A DNA stretch of 5,177 nucleotides from Bacteroidota bacterium (GTDB lineage Bacteria; Bacteroidota; Bacteroidia; Bacteroidales; VadinHA17), in assembly GCA_030593185.1 (NCBI GenBank), contig JAUVHQ010000181.1, positions 1 to 5,177 of the forward strand, read 5' to 3'. Below, in pieces: positions 1-5,177 of the stretch (position 1 is the stretch's first letter; each line of letters opens with the position of its first letter). The notes below the pieces were generated by a model. That model made no database searches. It saw only the letters and a list, made by a program, of their open reading frames with translations, and was not told the origin of the DNA. A program made the position numbers and the translations under genes.

Positions 1-67
1 ATGATAATTTTGGCAGCAATATACCGCTTATTGATGTTAATCAATATGTTGGGAACTCAGTTGAGAA
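1..67. other. Unassigned left edge, no supported gene
   Basis: I see no convincing gene here. An open frame runs from the window edge to about 183, but its translation has no family resemblance. Its downstream part is simply the tandem repeat read as protein, with a 15-residue echo of the 45 bp double unit. A TAnnTTTG-like octamer lies at 4-11, but with nothing visible downstream it cannot be called a promoter. The stretch may be intergenic, or the tail of a feature that begins outside the window. Confidence 0.4.
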
Positions 68-179
68 ATAGTTCGCTTCGCTCACGTCATATGCTCACTT
101 CGTTCGTATCATATTTTCGGCTTCGCTCATGTCAAATACTCACTTCGTTCGTGTCAGATGCTCGCTATCGCTCGCGTCA
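68..179 (-). repeat. Degenerate tandem repeat, five units of 22-23 bp
   Basis: Read on the minus strand, five consecutive units start at 179, 156, 134, 111 and 89. Each opens with a version of TGACryGArCGAAG and closes with an AT-rich tail. Units alternate between two flavours, so the best match is at a 45 bp offset: positions 76-110 and 121-155 agree at 31 of 35 bases. Unit length stays at 22 or 23 bp, about two helical turns. There is no repeat/spacer distinction, so this is not a CRISPR array. The block is much richer in CG dinucleotides than its surroundings. Its function is unknown; a decayed intergenic repeat family is the simplest reading. Confidence 0.7.
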
Positions 180-183
180 TTAG

Positions 184-198
184 TACGCCTGCGGCGTA
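184..198. other. Small GC-rich hairpin between two repeat arrays
   Basis: TACGCC and GGCGTA form a perfect 6 bp stem around a 3-base loop (TGC), with a possible G-T pair extending it. It is an isolated GC-rich patch between the two tandem arrays. On the plus strand it is followed by a weakly T-rich stretch, on the minus strand by none. A terminator role for the minus-strand HAD gene, which ends about 90 bp away, is possible but not supported by a U-tract. Confidence 0.35.
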
Positions 199-221
199 TG
201 TTATTTGTTGTCATTATCACT

Positions 222-273
222 ACTTAATGACCACTTAATGACTTCTTTAATGACTACTTAATGACTTCTTTAA
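222..273 (+). repeat. TTAATGAC short tandem array, 11-12 bp period
   Basis: TTAATGAC occurs four times, at 224-231, 235-242, 247-254 and 258-265, with spacings of 11, 12 and 11 bp. At a larger scale an exact 18-base direct repeat, ACTTAATGACTTCTTTAA, lies at 233-250 and 256-273, offset by 23 bp. The second copy contains the position where the in-frame stop of the neighbouring HAD gene would lie if its frameshift were corrected (270-272). The array therefore sits at the very 3' end of that gene and may have grown by slippage from it. Confidence 0.7.
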
Positions 274-288
274 AGAAACGGTCTTACA

Positions 289-858
289 TCAGTAACCATC
301 ATCCCTGCTCTTTTTTGCCGCTTCAATCCCGCGGTCGCCATCCTCAAAAACCTGGCAATATTCGGGAGGTGTATTCATCCTCCTGGCACATTCAAGAAAA
401 GTATCGGGTTCGGGTTTGTACTTTGATACATCGTCTGCCGTTACTATGATATCGAAATACCGGTCCAAACCTGTATGCTTTAAAGTTAATTTAACTGTAG
501 CTATGTGGCCCCCGGTCCCAATGGATAGAGGCATCGTATCATAATATCTGTATACAATGTCTGCAACAAGTTCAATGACTTTTGTCTCCGGTACTAATTT
601 GTTAAATATTTCATACTTCAGATTGCTTAGAACATGTGGATCAAACTTGTTCCTGACTCCGGCTTTCTGCAAAACAATATCAGCAATTTTCCATGACGGT
701 AAACCTGCATTTTTTAAAAACAGGTCTTTTGGGTAATCGACTCCAATTCTCTGAAAAACCTGAGTCCATGCTTTAAAATGAAGTGGCATTGTATCCACGA
801 GTGTTCCGTCAAAATCAAAAATAAGTGCTTTAACTCCGGATTTGAGTGGTATTTTCAT
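289..858 (-). CDS. HAD-superfamily phosphatase (beta-phosphoglucomutase/YqaB-like), frameshifted C-terminus
   Basis: This is a cytoplasmic haloacid-dehalogenase hydrolase of 189 residues. It probably removes phosphate from a small sugar phosphate or sugar acid phosphate through an aspartyl-phosphate intermediate. All four HAD motifs are visible: DFDGTLVDT with nucleophile D15 and acid/base D17; GTGG with T115; K148 in KPEPD; and FEDGDRG with the Mg-binding acids E172/D173. A helical cap spans roughly residues 24-95. The FEDGDRGIEAA motif IV points to the fructose-1-phosphatase/beta-PGM-like subgroup, but the substrate is not determined. The C-terminus is odd. After IEAAK the frame ends in SRDDGY, while the +1 frame reads RAGMMVTDVRPFL and stops at 270-272, exactly what this family usually has. 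One extra base in the six-T run at 311-316 explains it, and the corrected protein would be 195 residues. The start at 858 places motif I at the usual distance. The gene is divergent from the corrinoid gene. Confidence 0.85.
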   Translation of the reverse strand: MKIPLKSGVKALIFDFDGTLVDTMPLHFKAWTQVFQRIGVDYPKDLFLKNAGLPSWKIADIVLQKAGVRNKFDPHVLSNLKYEIFNKLVPETKVIELVADIVYRYYDTMPLSIGTGGHIATVKLTLKHTGLDRYFDIIVTADDVSKYKPEPDTFLECARRMNTPPEYCQVFEDGDRGIEAAKKSRDDGY

Positions 859-885
859 GAAAGAAAATCAATTAAATTAAGTTAA

Positions 886-893
886 CAAAGATA
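886..893 (-). promoter_or_regulatory. Candidate -7 promoter element for the HAD gene
   Basis: On the minus strand the octamer TATCTTTG matches the Bacteroidota -7 consensus TAnnTTTG exactly. It ends 27 bases before the ATG, which would give a leader of roughly 20 nt. No clear -33 TTTG is visible upstream, so the call rests on the -7 box and its position. Confidence 0.35.
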
Positions 894-933
894 AGAAAAG
901 CAGTAATTAGAGATATTGCGATTTCATTTTTGT

Positions 934-941
934 TATTTTTG
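934..941 (+). promoter_or_regulatory. Candidate -7 promoter element for the corrinoid/methyltransferase unit
   Basis: TATTTTTG matches the Bacteroidota consensus TAnnTTTG and is followed by AACAAAATCAA, similar to the sequence after the transketolase element. It ends only 15 bases before the ATG at 957, so the transcript would have a very short leader of about 8-10 nt or be nearly leaderless. A TTG at 916-918 is closer than the usual -33 spacing. The identification is tentative. Confidence 0.3.
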
Positions 942-956
942 AACAAAATCAATTCT

Positions 957-1592
957 ATGGCTGATCTGAACAAACTAAACGAATCTATCATTTCAGGTGA
1001 TTTGGATACTTCAGTTCAAATTACAAAAGAAGCACTTGCTGAAAGGACTGATCCCCAGGAGATAATTCAAAAATATATGATCCCCGCGATGGATGTTATC
1101 GGGGGAAAGTTTGAGAGGAATGAAGTGTTTGTCCCTGAATTACTTATGGCAGCAAGAGCAATGAAAGGTTCGCTTGAGCTAATAAAACCTTTTCTTGCTG
1201 AACGTGGAATTGAACCACGCGGAAGGGTGGTTATCGGAACAGTGAAAGGAGATTTGCACGATATAGGAAAAAACCTTGTTGCATCAATGCTTGAAGGAAG
1301 CGGTTTTGAGGTGGAAAACCTTGGAGTTGATGTTCCATCTGATAAAATTGTTGCAGTTGTACAGTCAAAGGAGGTTGATATTGTAGCTTTATCTGCCTTG
1401 CTTACTACTACTATGCCTTCAATGAAAGATGTGATTGAAGCTCTAAAGGATGCAGGTGTGCGTGATAAGGTAAAAGTAATAGTTGGTGGTCCTGCTGTTA
1501 CACAGGAATTCTGCGATCAGATTGGAGCTGACGGATATAGTGAAAATGCCAATGGCGCTGTGGGCCTTGTCAGGAAGCTGCTTACTGCATAA
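957..1592 (+). CDS. Corrinoid (cobalamin-binding) methyl-carrier protein, MtaC/MtbC/MetH-module type
   Basis: A stand-alone B12 protein of 211 residues. It shuttles a methyl group on cobalt between a substrate methyltransferase and an acceptor methyltransferase in the cytoplasm. Residues 1-85 form the helical cap (B12-binding-2 domain), with the typical PAMDVIGGKFERNEVFVPELLMAARAM-like run around 43-69. Residues 89-211 form the Rossmann-like B12 domain. The cobalt-ligand motif D99-x-H101-x-x-G104 is intact (GDLHDIGKN), followed by S146/L148 (ALSALLTTTM) and G177-G178 (IVGGPAV), which contact the nucleotide tail in the base-off/His-on mode. Length is normal for methyltransferase-cognate corrinoid proteins. 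I chose the ATG at 957 because MADLNKLNESIISGD fits the family start; a TTG at 930 would add nine atypical residues and overlap the promoter-like element. The homocysteine methyltransferase follows after 42 bp, so the two are probably co-transcribed. The methyl donor is unknown, since no donor methyltransferase is in the window. Confidence 0.92.
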   Translation: MADLNKLNESIISGDLDTSVQITKEALAERTDPQEIIQKYMIPAMDVIGGKFERNEVFVPELLMAARAMKGSLELIKPFLAERGIEPRGRVVIGTVKGDLHDIGKNLVASMLEGSGFEVENLGVDVPSDKIVAVVQSKEVDIVALSALLTTTMPSMKDVIEALKDAGVRDKVKVIVGGPAVTQEFCDQIGADGYSENANGAVGLVRKLLTA

Positions 1593-1634
1593 TATCCAGT
1601 TATGCTTTGCAATTTAACTTAAATCTAATTTTCA

Positions 1635-2528
1635 ATGAGAACGACCGGGATTCAGGAGCTTCTGAAATCAAGATCATTGCTTTTTTGTGATGGCGCTTGG
1701 GGGACGATCTTCCAGTCTGCCGGCTTGAAACCAGGTGAAATCGCTGAATTGTGGAACAGAGATCATAGGAAAAAAGTGCTTGAGGTTGCACATAGCTATG
1801 TTGACCTTGGGGTTGATATGATTGAAACAAACAGTTTCAGAGGAAACGGGATCGCTCTGGCAGGCATTGGATTGGAGATTGATGCCGCAGAATTGAACAG
1901 ACTTGCAGCAGAGATATCACGGGAAGCTGCCGGAGACAAATGTTTGGTTCTGGGATCAGTAGGTCCGACCGGTAAAATACTGATGATGGGTGATGTCTCT
2001 GAGAATGAAATGTATGATGCTTTTGCGGTACAGGTACAGGCTATCGAACAAGGCGGGGCAGATGCAATTTGTTTTGAGACAATGTCAGCACTTGATGAGG
2101 CTGAACTGGCTGTTAAAGCCGCGGTTGAAAATACAAACCTTGAGATAATCTGTACTTTTACATTCACAAAAACCGTTGGTGGGGATTATAAAACAGTTAT
2201 GGGTGTAACACCGGCTCAGATGGCAGAAAAAATGTTAAGTGCCGGCGCAAGCATAATCGGTACAAACTGTGGTAACGGGATGGAGACAATGATCCCTATT
2301 GTTAAGGCGTTCAGGGATTTTGACAGTAATATACCTTTGTTGGTACAACCTAACGCGGGTATCCCGAAAATTGAAAACGGAAAAACTGTTTTCCCTGAAA
2401 CTCCGGATGAAATGGCAAGCCATGTTCCCGGTCTGATTGATGCCGGTGTCTCGATCATCGGTGGATGCTGCGGAACAACCCCTGATCATATTACTGCTAT
2501 AATGAATAATAGTGGAAGAAGGGAATAG
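1635..2528 (+). CDS. Homocysteine S-methyltransferase (MetH N-module/BHMT family), partner of the corrinoid protein
   Basis: A zinc enzyme of 297 residues, predicted to transfer a methyl group to the thiolate of homocysteine and form methionine. It spans one complete homocysteine-methyltransferase barrel and nothing else. The opening strand is LFCDGAWGT (16-24), followed by DMIETNSFRGN (61-71), GSVGPTG (107-113) and FETMSALDEAELA (147-159). The three zinc cysteines are present: C212 in GTNCGNG and C278/C279 in GGCCGTTPDHI. N240 lies in the PNAGIP loop. Length matches single-domain members of the family; the folate-binding, cobalamin-binding and reactivation modules of full MetH are absent. 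The corrinoid gene 42 bp upstream supplies the cobalamin module as a separate protein, so methylcobalamin on that protein is the likely donor, rather than S-methylmethionine or betaine. The ATG at 1635 has no Shine-Dalgarno sequence, as elsewhere in this window. The methionine-forming role is inferred from family and context. Confidence 0.9.
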   Translation: MRTTGIQELLKSRSLLFCDGAWGTIFQSAGLKPGEIAELWNRDHRKKVLEVAHSYVDLGVDMIETNSFRGNGIALAGIGLEIDAAELNRLAAEISREAAGDKCLVLGSVGPTGKILMMGDVSENEMYDAFAVQVQAIEQGGADAICFETMSALDEAELAVKAAVENTNLEIICTFTFTKTVGGDYKTVMGVTPAQMAEKMLSAGASIIGTNCGNGMETMIPIVKAFRDFDSNIPLLVQPNAGIPKIENGKTVFPETPDEMASHVPGLIDAGVSIIGGCCGTTPDHITAIMNNSGRRE

Positions 2529-2574
2529 TGCCTGCACACTTTGACACTGCATCACAACTCTTTTTTTTCAGATA

Positions 2575-2630
2575 AAAGAATAACGTTATTAATAACGTAA
2601 TTAACAACGTTATTAATAACGTTATTCTTT
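2575..2630. terminator. Perfect 23 bp inverted repeat in a convergent gap, likely bidirectional terminator
   Basis: Arms at 2575-2597 and 2608-2630 are exact reverse complements, separated by a 10-base AT loop. The outer ends are AAAGAA on the left and TTCTTT on the right, so transcripts of either strand end the stem in a short U-rich run. It lies between the 3' end of the plus-strand methyltransferase (2528) and the minus-strand transketolase, whose stop codon (2629-2631) begins inside the right arm. Position and symmetry suit a terminator serving both genes. Against this, the stem is almost all A-T and no long T-tract follows on either side; the T8 run at 2561-2568 lies before it on the plus strand. 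Confidence 0.6.
2579..2626. repeat. Four tandem copies of a 12 bp palindrome
   Basis: Four head-to-tail 12-mers with no spacing occupy 2579-2590, 2591-2602, 2603-2614 and 2615-2626. Copies 1 and 4 are AATAACGTTATT, which is its own reverse complement. Copy 2 differs at one base (AATAACGTAATT), as does copy 3 (AACAACGTTATT). Because the unit is palindromic, the array also folds into the long stem listed separately. The centre AACGTT recurs every 12 bp, so it could equally be an array of protein-binding sites. No binding protein can be named from sequence. Confidence 0.8.
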
Positions 2631-4677
2631 ATTGGTTTGAATATTCATTCAGATATTGAACAACCTGGTTGAATACATTTTCTGCGGTAAATCCCAGTTT
2701 TTCGTCAAGTACCTTGTAAGGAGCTGAGTAACCGAATGATTCGAGACCGAAAACCTTACCTTTCGGACCAACAAGTCCGCGGAGGGTTAACGGTATTCCG
2801 GCAGTTAAACCGAAAACAGGTAAATTATCCGGGATCACTTCATTCCGGTACTTCTTATCTTGTTGTTTAAACAATCCTTCCGAGATTGCGGAAACTACCT
2901 GTATCTTAAGCCCTTTTTCAGTACGAAGCTTTTCTGCACCTGCCAGCAGGGTTGATACTTCAGAACCATTGGCAACCAGCACAATATCAGGATTCCCATC
3001 ATCTTTCTGTACTATATATGCACCTTTTTCTGCCTTTAGTGATTCATTAAATCTTGATCCTGATTTGGCAGGTATATCCTTTATGCCTTGCCTGGAAAGG
3101 ATAAGGGCTGTCGGACCACGATCATTTTCAAGAGCCATTTTCCATGCAACAGTTGTTTCGGCAGCATCAGCAGGACGAAGAGCCAACAGACTCATATTCC
3201 CTGAATGGTTCTTAAGGTTTTCCAGGAGTCGTATTTGTGCTTCCTGTTCAACCGGTTGATGAGTCGGACCATCTTCACCTACTCTGAAAGCATCATGGCT
3301 CCAGATATATTTTACAGGAAGTTCCATTAGTGCTGCCATTCTTACTGCAGGTTTCATATAATCGGAAAAGACAAAGAAAGTACCGCCAACAGGAATAACG
3401 CCACCATGAGCAGACATCCCGTTCATCACTGCAGCCATGGTAAGTTCCGAAACGCCTGCTTGCATGAATGAACCTGAGAAATCACCTTTAACAAAAGGTT
3501 TGGTTTTATTCAGAAACCCGTCGGTCTTATCCGAATTTGACAGGTCGGCAGAAGAAACCACAAGGTTTTCGATTTTGTCTGCAAGGTATGCCAGAACTGC
3601 ACCTGAAGCTGCCCGTGATGCAATGTCTTCTTTCTGTTCGATTTGCGAAAAATCAATCTCAGGAAGTTCCATACTGAGAAACTTCTGCAGTTTTTCCGAT
3701 AGTCCTGGGTAATTCTTTTCCCATTCCACCTGTTTTGCTTTCCTGGCTTTGGCATGTTCCCGCTTTTTTTGAAGAGCTTCAGTGTAATGTTCTTTCACAT
3801 CAGGAAATATAAGAAAAGGATTATCAGGATCACTCCCAAGATTGGTTATAGTTTTTGAGAATGAAGCTCCTGCTTTGCTGATGGGCATTCCATGTGTGGA
3901 AGATTGCTTTTCGTAATTTTCACCCTCATCGGTTAAACAACCTTTACCCATAATGGTTTTTCCGATTATCAGGAATGGTTTCCCTTTTTCTTCACCGGCT
4001 TCTTTCAGCGCAAGACGTATCTCATCAGCATTATGACCGTCAATTGTTTTTACACGCCAGCCCCATGCCTCGTATTTTTTTTCAGTGTTTTCAGCTGTCA
4101 CTGCACTGGTATTTGTAGAAAGCTGGATATCATTTGAATCATAGAACATAACCAGGTTACTGAGTCCGAGGAATCCTGCCAGCCGCCCGGTACCCTGTGA
4201 TATCTCTTCCTGAACACCACCATCTGAGATAAATGTATAGATATTATGAGACATCCAGTCGCCGAACCGTGCAGCAAGGAACCGTTCTGCTATGGCAGCA
4301 CCAACTGCCATTGCATGACCTTGTCCGAGAGGTCCGGAAGTGTTCTCAATACCACGGTTGATATTCCGTTCAGGATGTCCGGGGGTAGTGCTTCTCCATT
4401 GCCGGAAGTTTTTAATGTCATCAACACTGTAAATGTCAAGTAGTGTAAGTACAGAATATAACATTGGTGACATATGGCCTGGATCGAGGAAAAAACGGTC
4501 GCGGTGTGGCCATGCCATATCATCCGGATCGAAGTTGAGGAATTCGCTGTAAAGGATATTAATAAAATCAGCGCCTCCCATAGCGCCCCCGGGATGTCCC
4601 GATTTAGCTTTTTCTACCATTGCGGCTGAGAGAGCCCTGATATTATCTGATGTGCGGTTAATGATTGAATTATTCAT
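2629..4677 (-). CDS. tkt: Transketolase
   Basis: A complete 682-residue thiamine-diphosphate enzyme. It transfers two-carbon ketol units between sugar phosphates in the non-oxidative pentose phosphate pathway (xylulose 5-phosphate to ribose 5-phosphate or erythrose 4-phosphate). Length is normal. The N-terminal ThDP/Mg domain shows SGHPGGAMG with H28, DPGHMSP with H68, TPGHPE with H101, GPLGQGHAMAVGAA (115-128) and the cofactor loop S151-D152-G153 through E158 to N182. H262 lies in STHGMP. The pyrimidine domain begins near 350 and carries the essential glutamate E411 (GVSELTM) and H473 in GEDGPTHQPVEQ; the C-terminal domain follows from about 540. The thiamine motif reads SDG, not the usual GDG, which I recall as normal in Bacteroides-type transketolases. 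The gene is downstream of gnd on the same strand with a 130 bp gap and has its own promoter candidate, so coupling to gnd is possible but not required. The stop codon overlaps the terminator-like stem. Confidence 0.97.
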   Translation of the reverse strand: MNNSIINRTSDNIRALSAAMVEKAKSGHPGGAMGGADFINILYSEFLNFDPDDMAWPHRDRFFLDPGHMSPMLYSVLTLLDIYSVDDIKNFRQWRSTTPGHPERNINRGIENTSGPLGQGHAMAVGAAIAERFLAARFGDWMSHNIYTFISDGGVQEEISQGTGRLAGFLGLSNLVMFYDSNDIQLSTNTSAVTAENTEKKYEAWGWRVKTIDGHNADEIRLALKEAGEEKGKPFLIIGKTIMGKGCLTDEGENYEKQSSTHGMPISKAGASFSKTITNLGSDPDNPFLIFPDVKEHYTEALQKKREHAKARKAKQVEWEKNYPGLSEKLQKFLSMELPEIDFSQIEQKEDIASRAASGAVLAYLADKIENLVVSSADLSNSDKTDGFLNKTKPFVKGDFSGSFMQAGVSELTMAAVMNGMSAHGGVIPVGGTFFVFSDYMKPAVRMAALMELPVKYIWSHDAFRVGEDGPTHQPVEQEAQIRLLENLKNHSGNMSLLALRPADAAETTVAWKMALENDRGPTALILSRQGIKDIPAKSGSRFNESLKAEKGAYIVQKDDGNPDIVLVANGSEVSTLLAGAEKLRTEKGLKIQVVSAISEGLFKQQDKKYRNEVIPDNLPVFGLTAGIPLTLRGLVGPKGKVFGLESFGYSAPYKVLDEKLGFTAENVFNQVVQYLNEYSNQ

Positions 4678-4709
4678 AAAAGAATTAAAAGTTTGAATTT
4701 TGAGTTTGT

Positions 4710-4717
4710 CAAAAATA
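4710..4717 (-). promoter_or_regulatory. Candidate -7 promoter element for tkt
   Basis: Minus-strand TATTTTTG matches the Bacteroidota -7 consensus TAnnTTTG. It ends 32 bases before the tkt ATG, predicting a leader of about 25 nt. The following ACAAACTCAAAATTC resembles the sequence after the element upstream of the corrinoid gene. No strong -33 TTTG is visible at the expected distance. Confidence 0.4.
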
Positions 4718-4807
4718 GTCGAATTTTTGAGAAGGATGAAATGAATTTGTAATAGATAATGATTGATCTAATTGTTCCATACTAACCGGAACTTCGTTTT
4801 ACTATTT

Positions 4808-5177
4808 TCAGGCATTATAAGTACTGGAAGCTGTATTACCTCCCTTGCCTGTCCAGTTGGTATGGAAAAACTCACCTCTTGGTTTATCAATTCGTTCGTA
4901 GGTATGTGCTCCGAAATAATCGCGTTGAGCTTGTAATAGGTTGGCAGGTAGTCTTTCTGAGCGATAACCGTCGTAATAACAAAGGGCAGTAGTAAACGCA
5001 GGTACCGGAATTCCATTCATCAAAGCTGTCGCCACAACTTTTCTCCAGCTTTCCTGTGCTGCCTCTATTTTATCTTTGAAATAAGAATCCAGTAACAAAT
5101 TGCTCAATTCCGGATTTTTGTCGAATGCTTCTTTGATTTTTCCAAGGAAAACAGACCGGATAATGCAACCACCCCTC
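4808..5177 (-). CDS. gnd: 6-phosphogluconate dehydrogenase (decarboxylating), C-terminal part only
   Basis: The last 122 residues of an enzyme that is normally about 470-490 residues; the N-terminal NADP-binding domain lies beyond the right edge. The enzyme oxidatively decarboxylates 6-phosphogluconate to ribulose 5-phosphate with NADP or NAD in the cytosol. The frame stays open from 5176, beginning RGGCIIRS, the conserved start of the C-terminal helical region. It continues through SYFKDKIEAAQESWR, IPVPAFTTALCYYDGYR and QAQRDYFGAHTYE. In the last motif the Arg and His six residues apart (fragment residues 85 and 91) correspond to sheep R446 and H452, which reach into the neighbouring subunit to bind substrate phosphate. 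The tail HTNWTGKGGNTASSTYNA is the long animal/Bacteroidota-type end, not the short E. coli form. The gene precedes tkt on the same strand by 130 bp, joining the two branches of the pentose phosphate pathway. It is cut by the window, not broken. Confidence 0.95.
   Translation of the reverse strand, partial: RGGCIIRSVFLGKIKEAFDKNPELSNLLLDSYFKDKIEAAQESWRKVVATALMNGIPVPAFTTALCYYDGYRSERLPANLLQAQRDYFGAHTYERIDKPRGEFFHTNWTGKGGNTASSTYNA

Noticed and set aside
1..183. Open reading frame of 60 codons on the plus strand
   Set aside because: Its second half is the tandem repeat translated, with a 15-residue echo, and the first half has no recognisable family. It has no promoter context that can be judged at the window edge.
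68..273. Possible CRISPR array
   Set aside because: Units are contiguous, degenerate and 11-23 bp long, with no conserved repeat separated by unique spacers and no cas genes nearby.
310..316. Programmed -1 frameshift in the HAD gene at A AAA AAG
   Set aside because: The -1 frame stops after three codons (EQG). The family C-terminus is in the +1 frame, so classical -1 recoding cannot produce it.
930..956. TTG start for the corrinoid protein nine codons upstream
   Set aside because: The added residues do not match the family N-terminus and the segment contains the TATTTTTG promoter-like box. ATG at 957 is better.
2527..2568. Terminator made of a short stem plus the T8 run after the homocysteine methyltransferase
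   Set aside because: The best stems near 2527-2540 are about 4 bp, and the T-run lies some 20 bases further on. The perfect inverted repeat at 2575-2630 is a much stronger candidate.
2969..3712. Open frames of about 90 codons on the plus strand opposite transketolase
   Set aside because: They are antisense shadows of a well-conserved gene, low in complexity and without family similarity.
4774..4792. Hairpin GTTCC/GGAAC just after gnd as an intrinsic terminator
   Set aside because: The stem is only 5 bp with a 9-base loop, and no T-tract follows on the minus strand.
4768..5016. Alternative minus-strand frame ending at 4768
   Set aside because: It overlaps the unmistakable 6-phosphogluconate dehydrogenase C-terminus in another frame and its translation resembles no family.

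Overview
The window looks like the chromosome of a member of the Bacteroidota, probably an environmental or anaerobic Bacteroidales-type bacterium. This rests on three observations. The transketolase has the SDGG...EEISQG thiamine-site signature that I recall from Bacteroides-type enzymes. None of the four complete gene starts has a purine-rich Shine-Dalgarno sequence. Three start regions carry a perfect match to the Bacteroidota -7 promoter element TAnnTTTG. The base composition is moderately AT-rich, with very AT-rich intergenic DNA. The taxonomic call is inference from these traits; no rRNA or other marker gene is present.

Layout. Positions 1-270 are non-coding and repetitive: a five-unit degenerate tandem array with a 22-23 bp period (68-179), a small GC-rich hairpin (184-198) and an 11-12 bp periodic TTAATGAC array (222-273). 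A HAD-superfamily sugar-phosphate phosphatase lies on the minus strand (289-858). Its last residues are replaced by a frameshifted tail caused by one extra base in a six-base homopolymer. Divergent from it, on the plus strand, is a two-gene unit: a stand-alone corrinoid (B12) carrier protein (957-1592) and a zinc-dependent homocysteine S-methyltransferase (1635-2528). Next comes a striking 56 bp inverted repeat, built from four tandem copies of a 12 bp palindrome, in the convergent gap (2575-2630). The minus strand then holds a complete transketolase (2629-4677) and, upstream of it, the C-terminal quarter of a decarboxylating 6-phosphogluconate dehydrogenase that runs off the right edge (4808-5177).

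How the genes fit together. The plus-strand pair resembles a methionine synthase split into its homocysteine and cobalamin modules, without the folate and SAM-reactivation modules. It should move a methyl group from an unseen donor methyltransferase through the cobalt of the corrinoid protein onto homocysteine, giving methionine. The minus-strand pair joins the oxidative (Gnd) and non-oxidative (Tkt) branches of the pentose phosphate pathway, supplying NADPH and pentose phosphates. The HAD phosphatase would act on a small phosphorylated sugar or sugar acid, but its substrate cannot be read from sequence.

The genes belong to familiar families. The less ordinary signals are the orphan corrinoid/homocysteine methyltransferase pair, the HAD frameshift and the three repeat structures.
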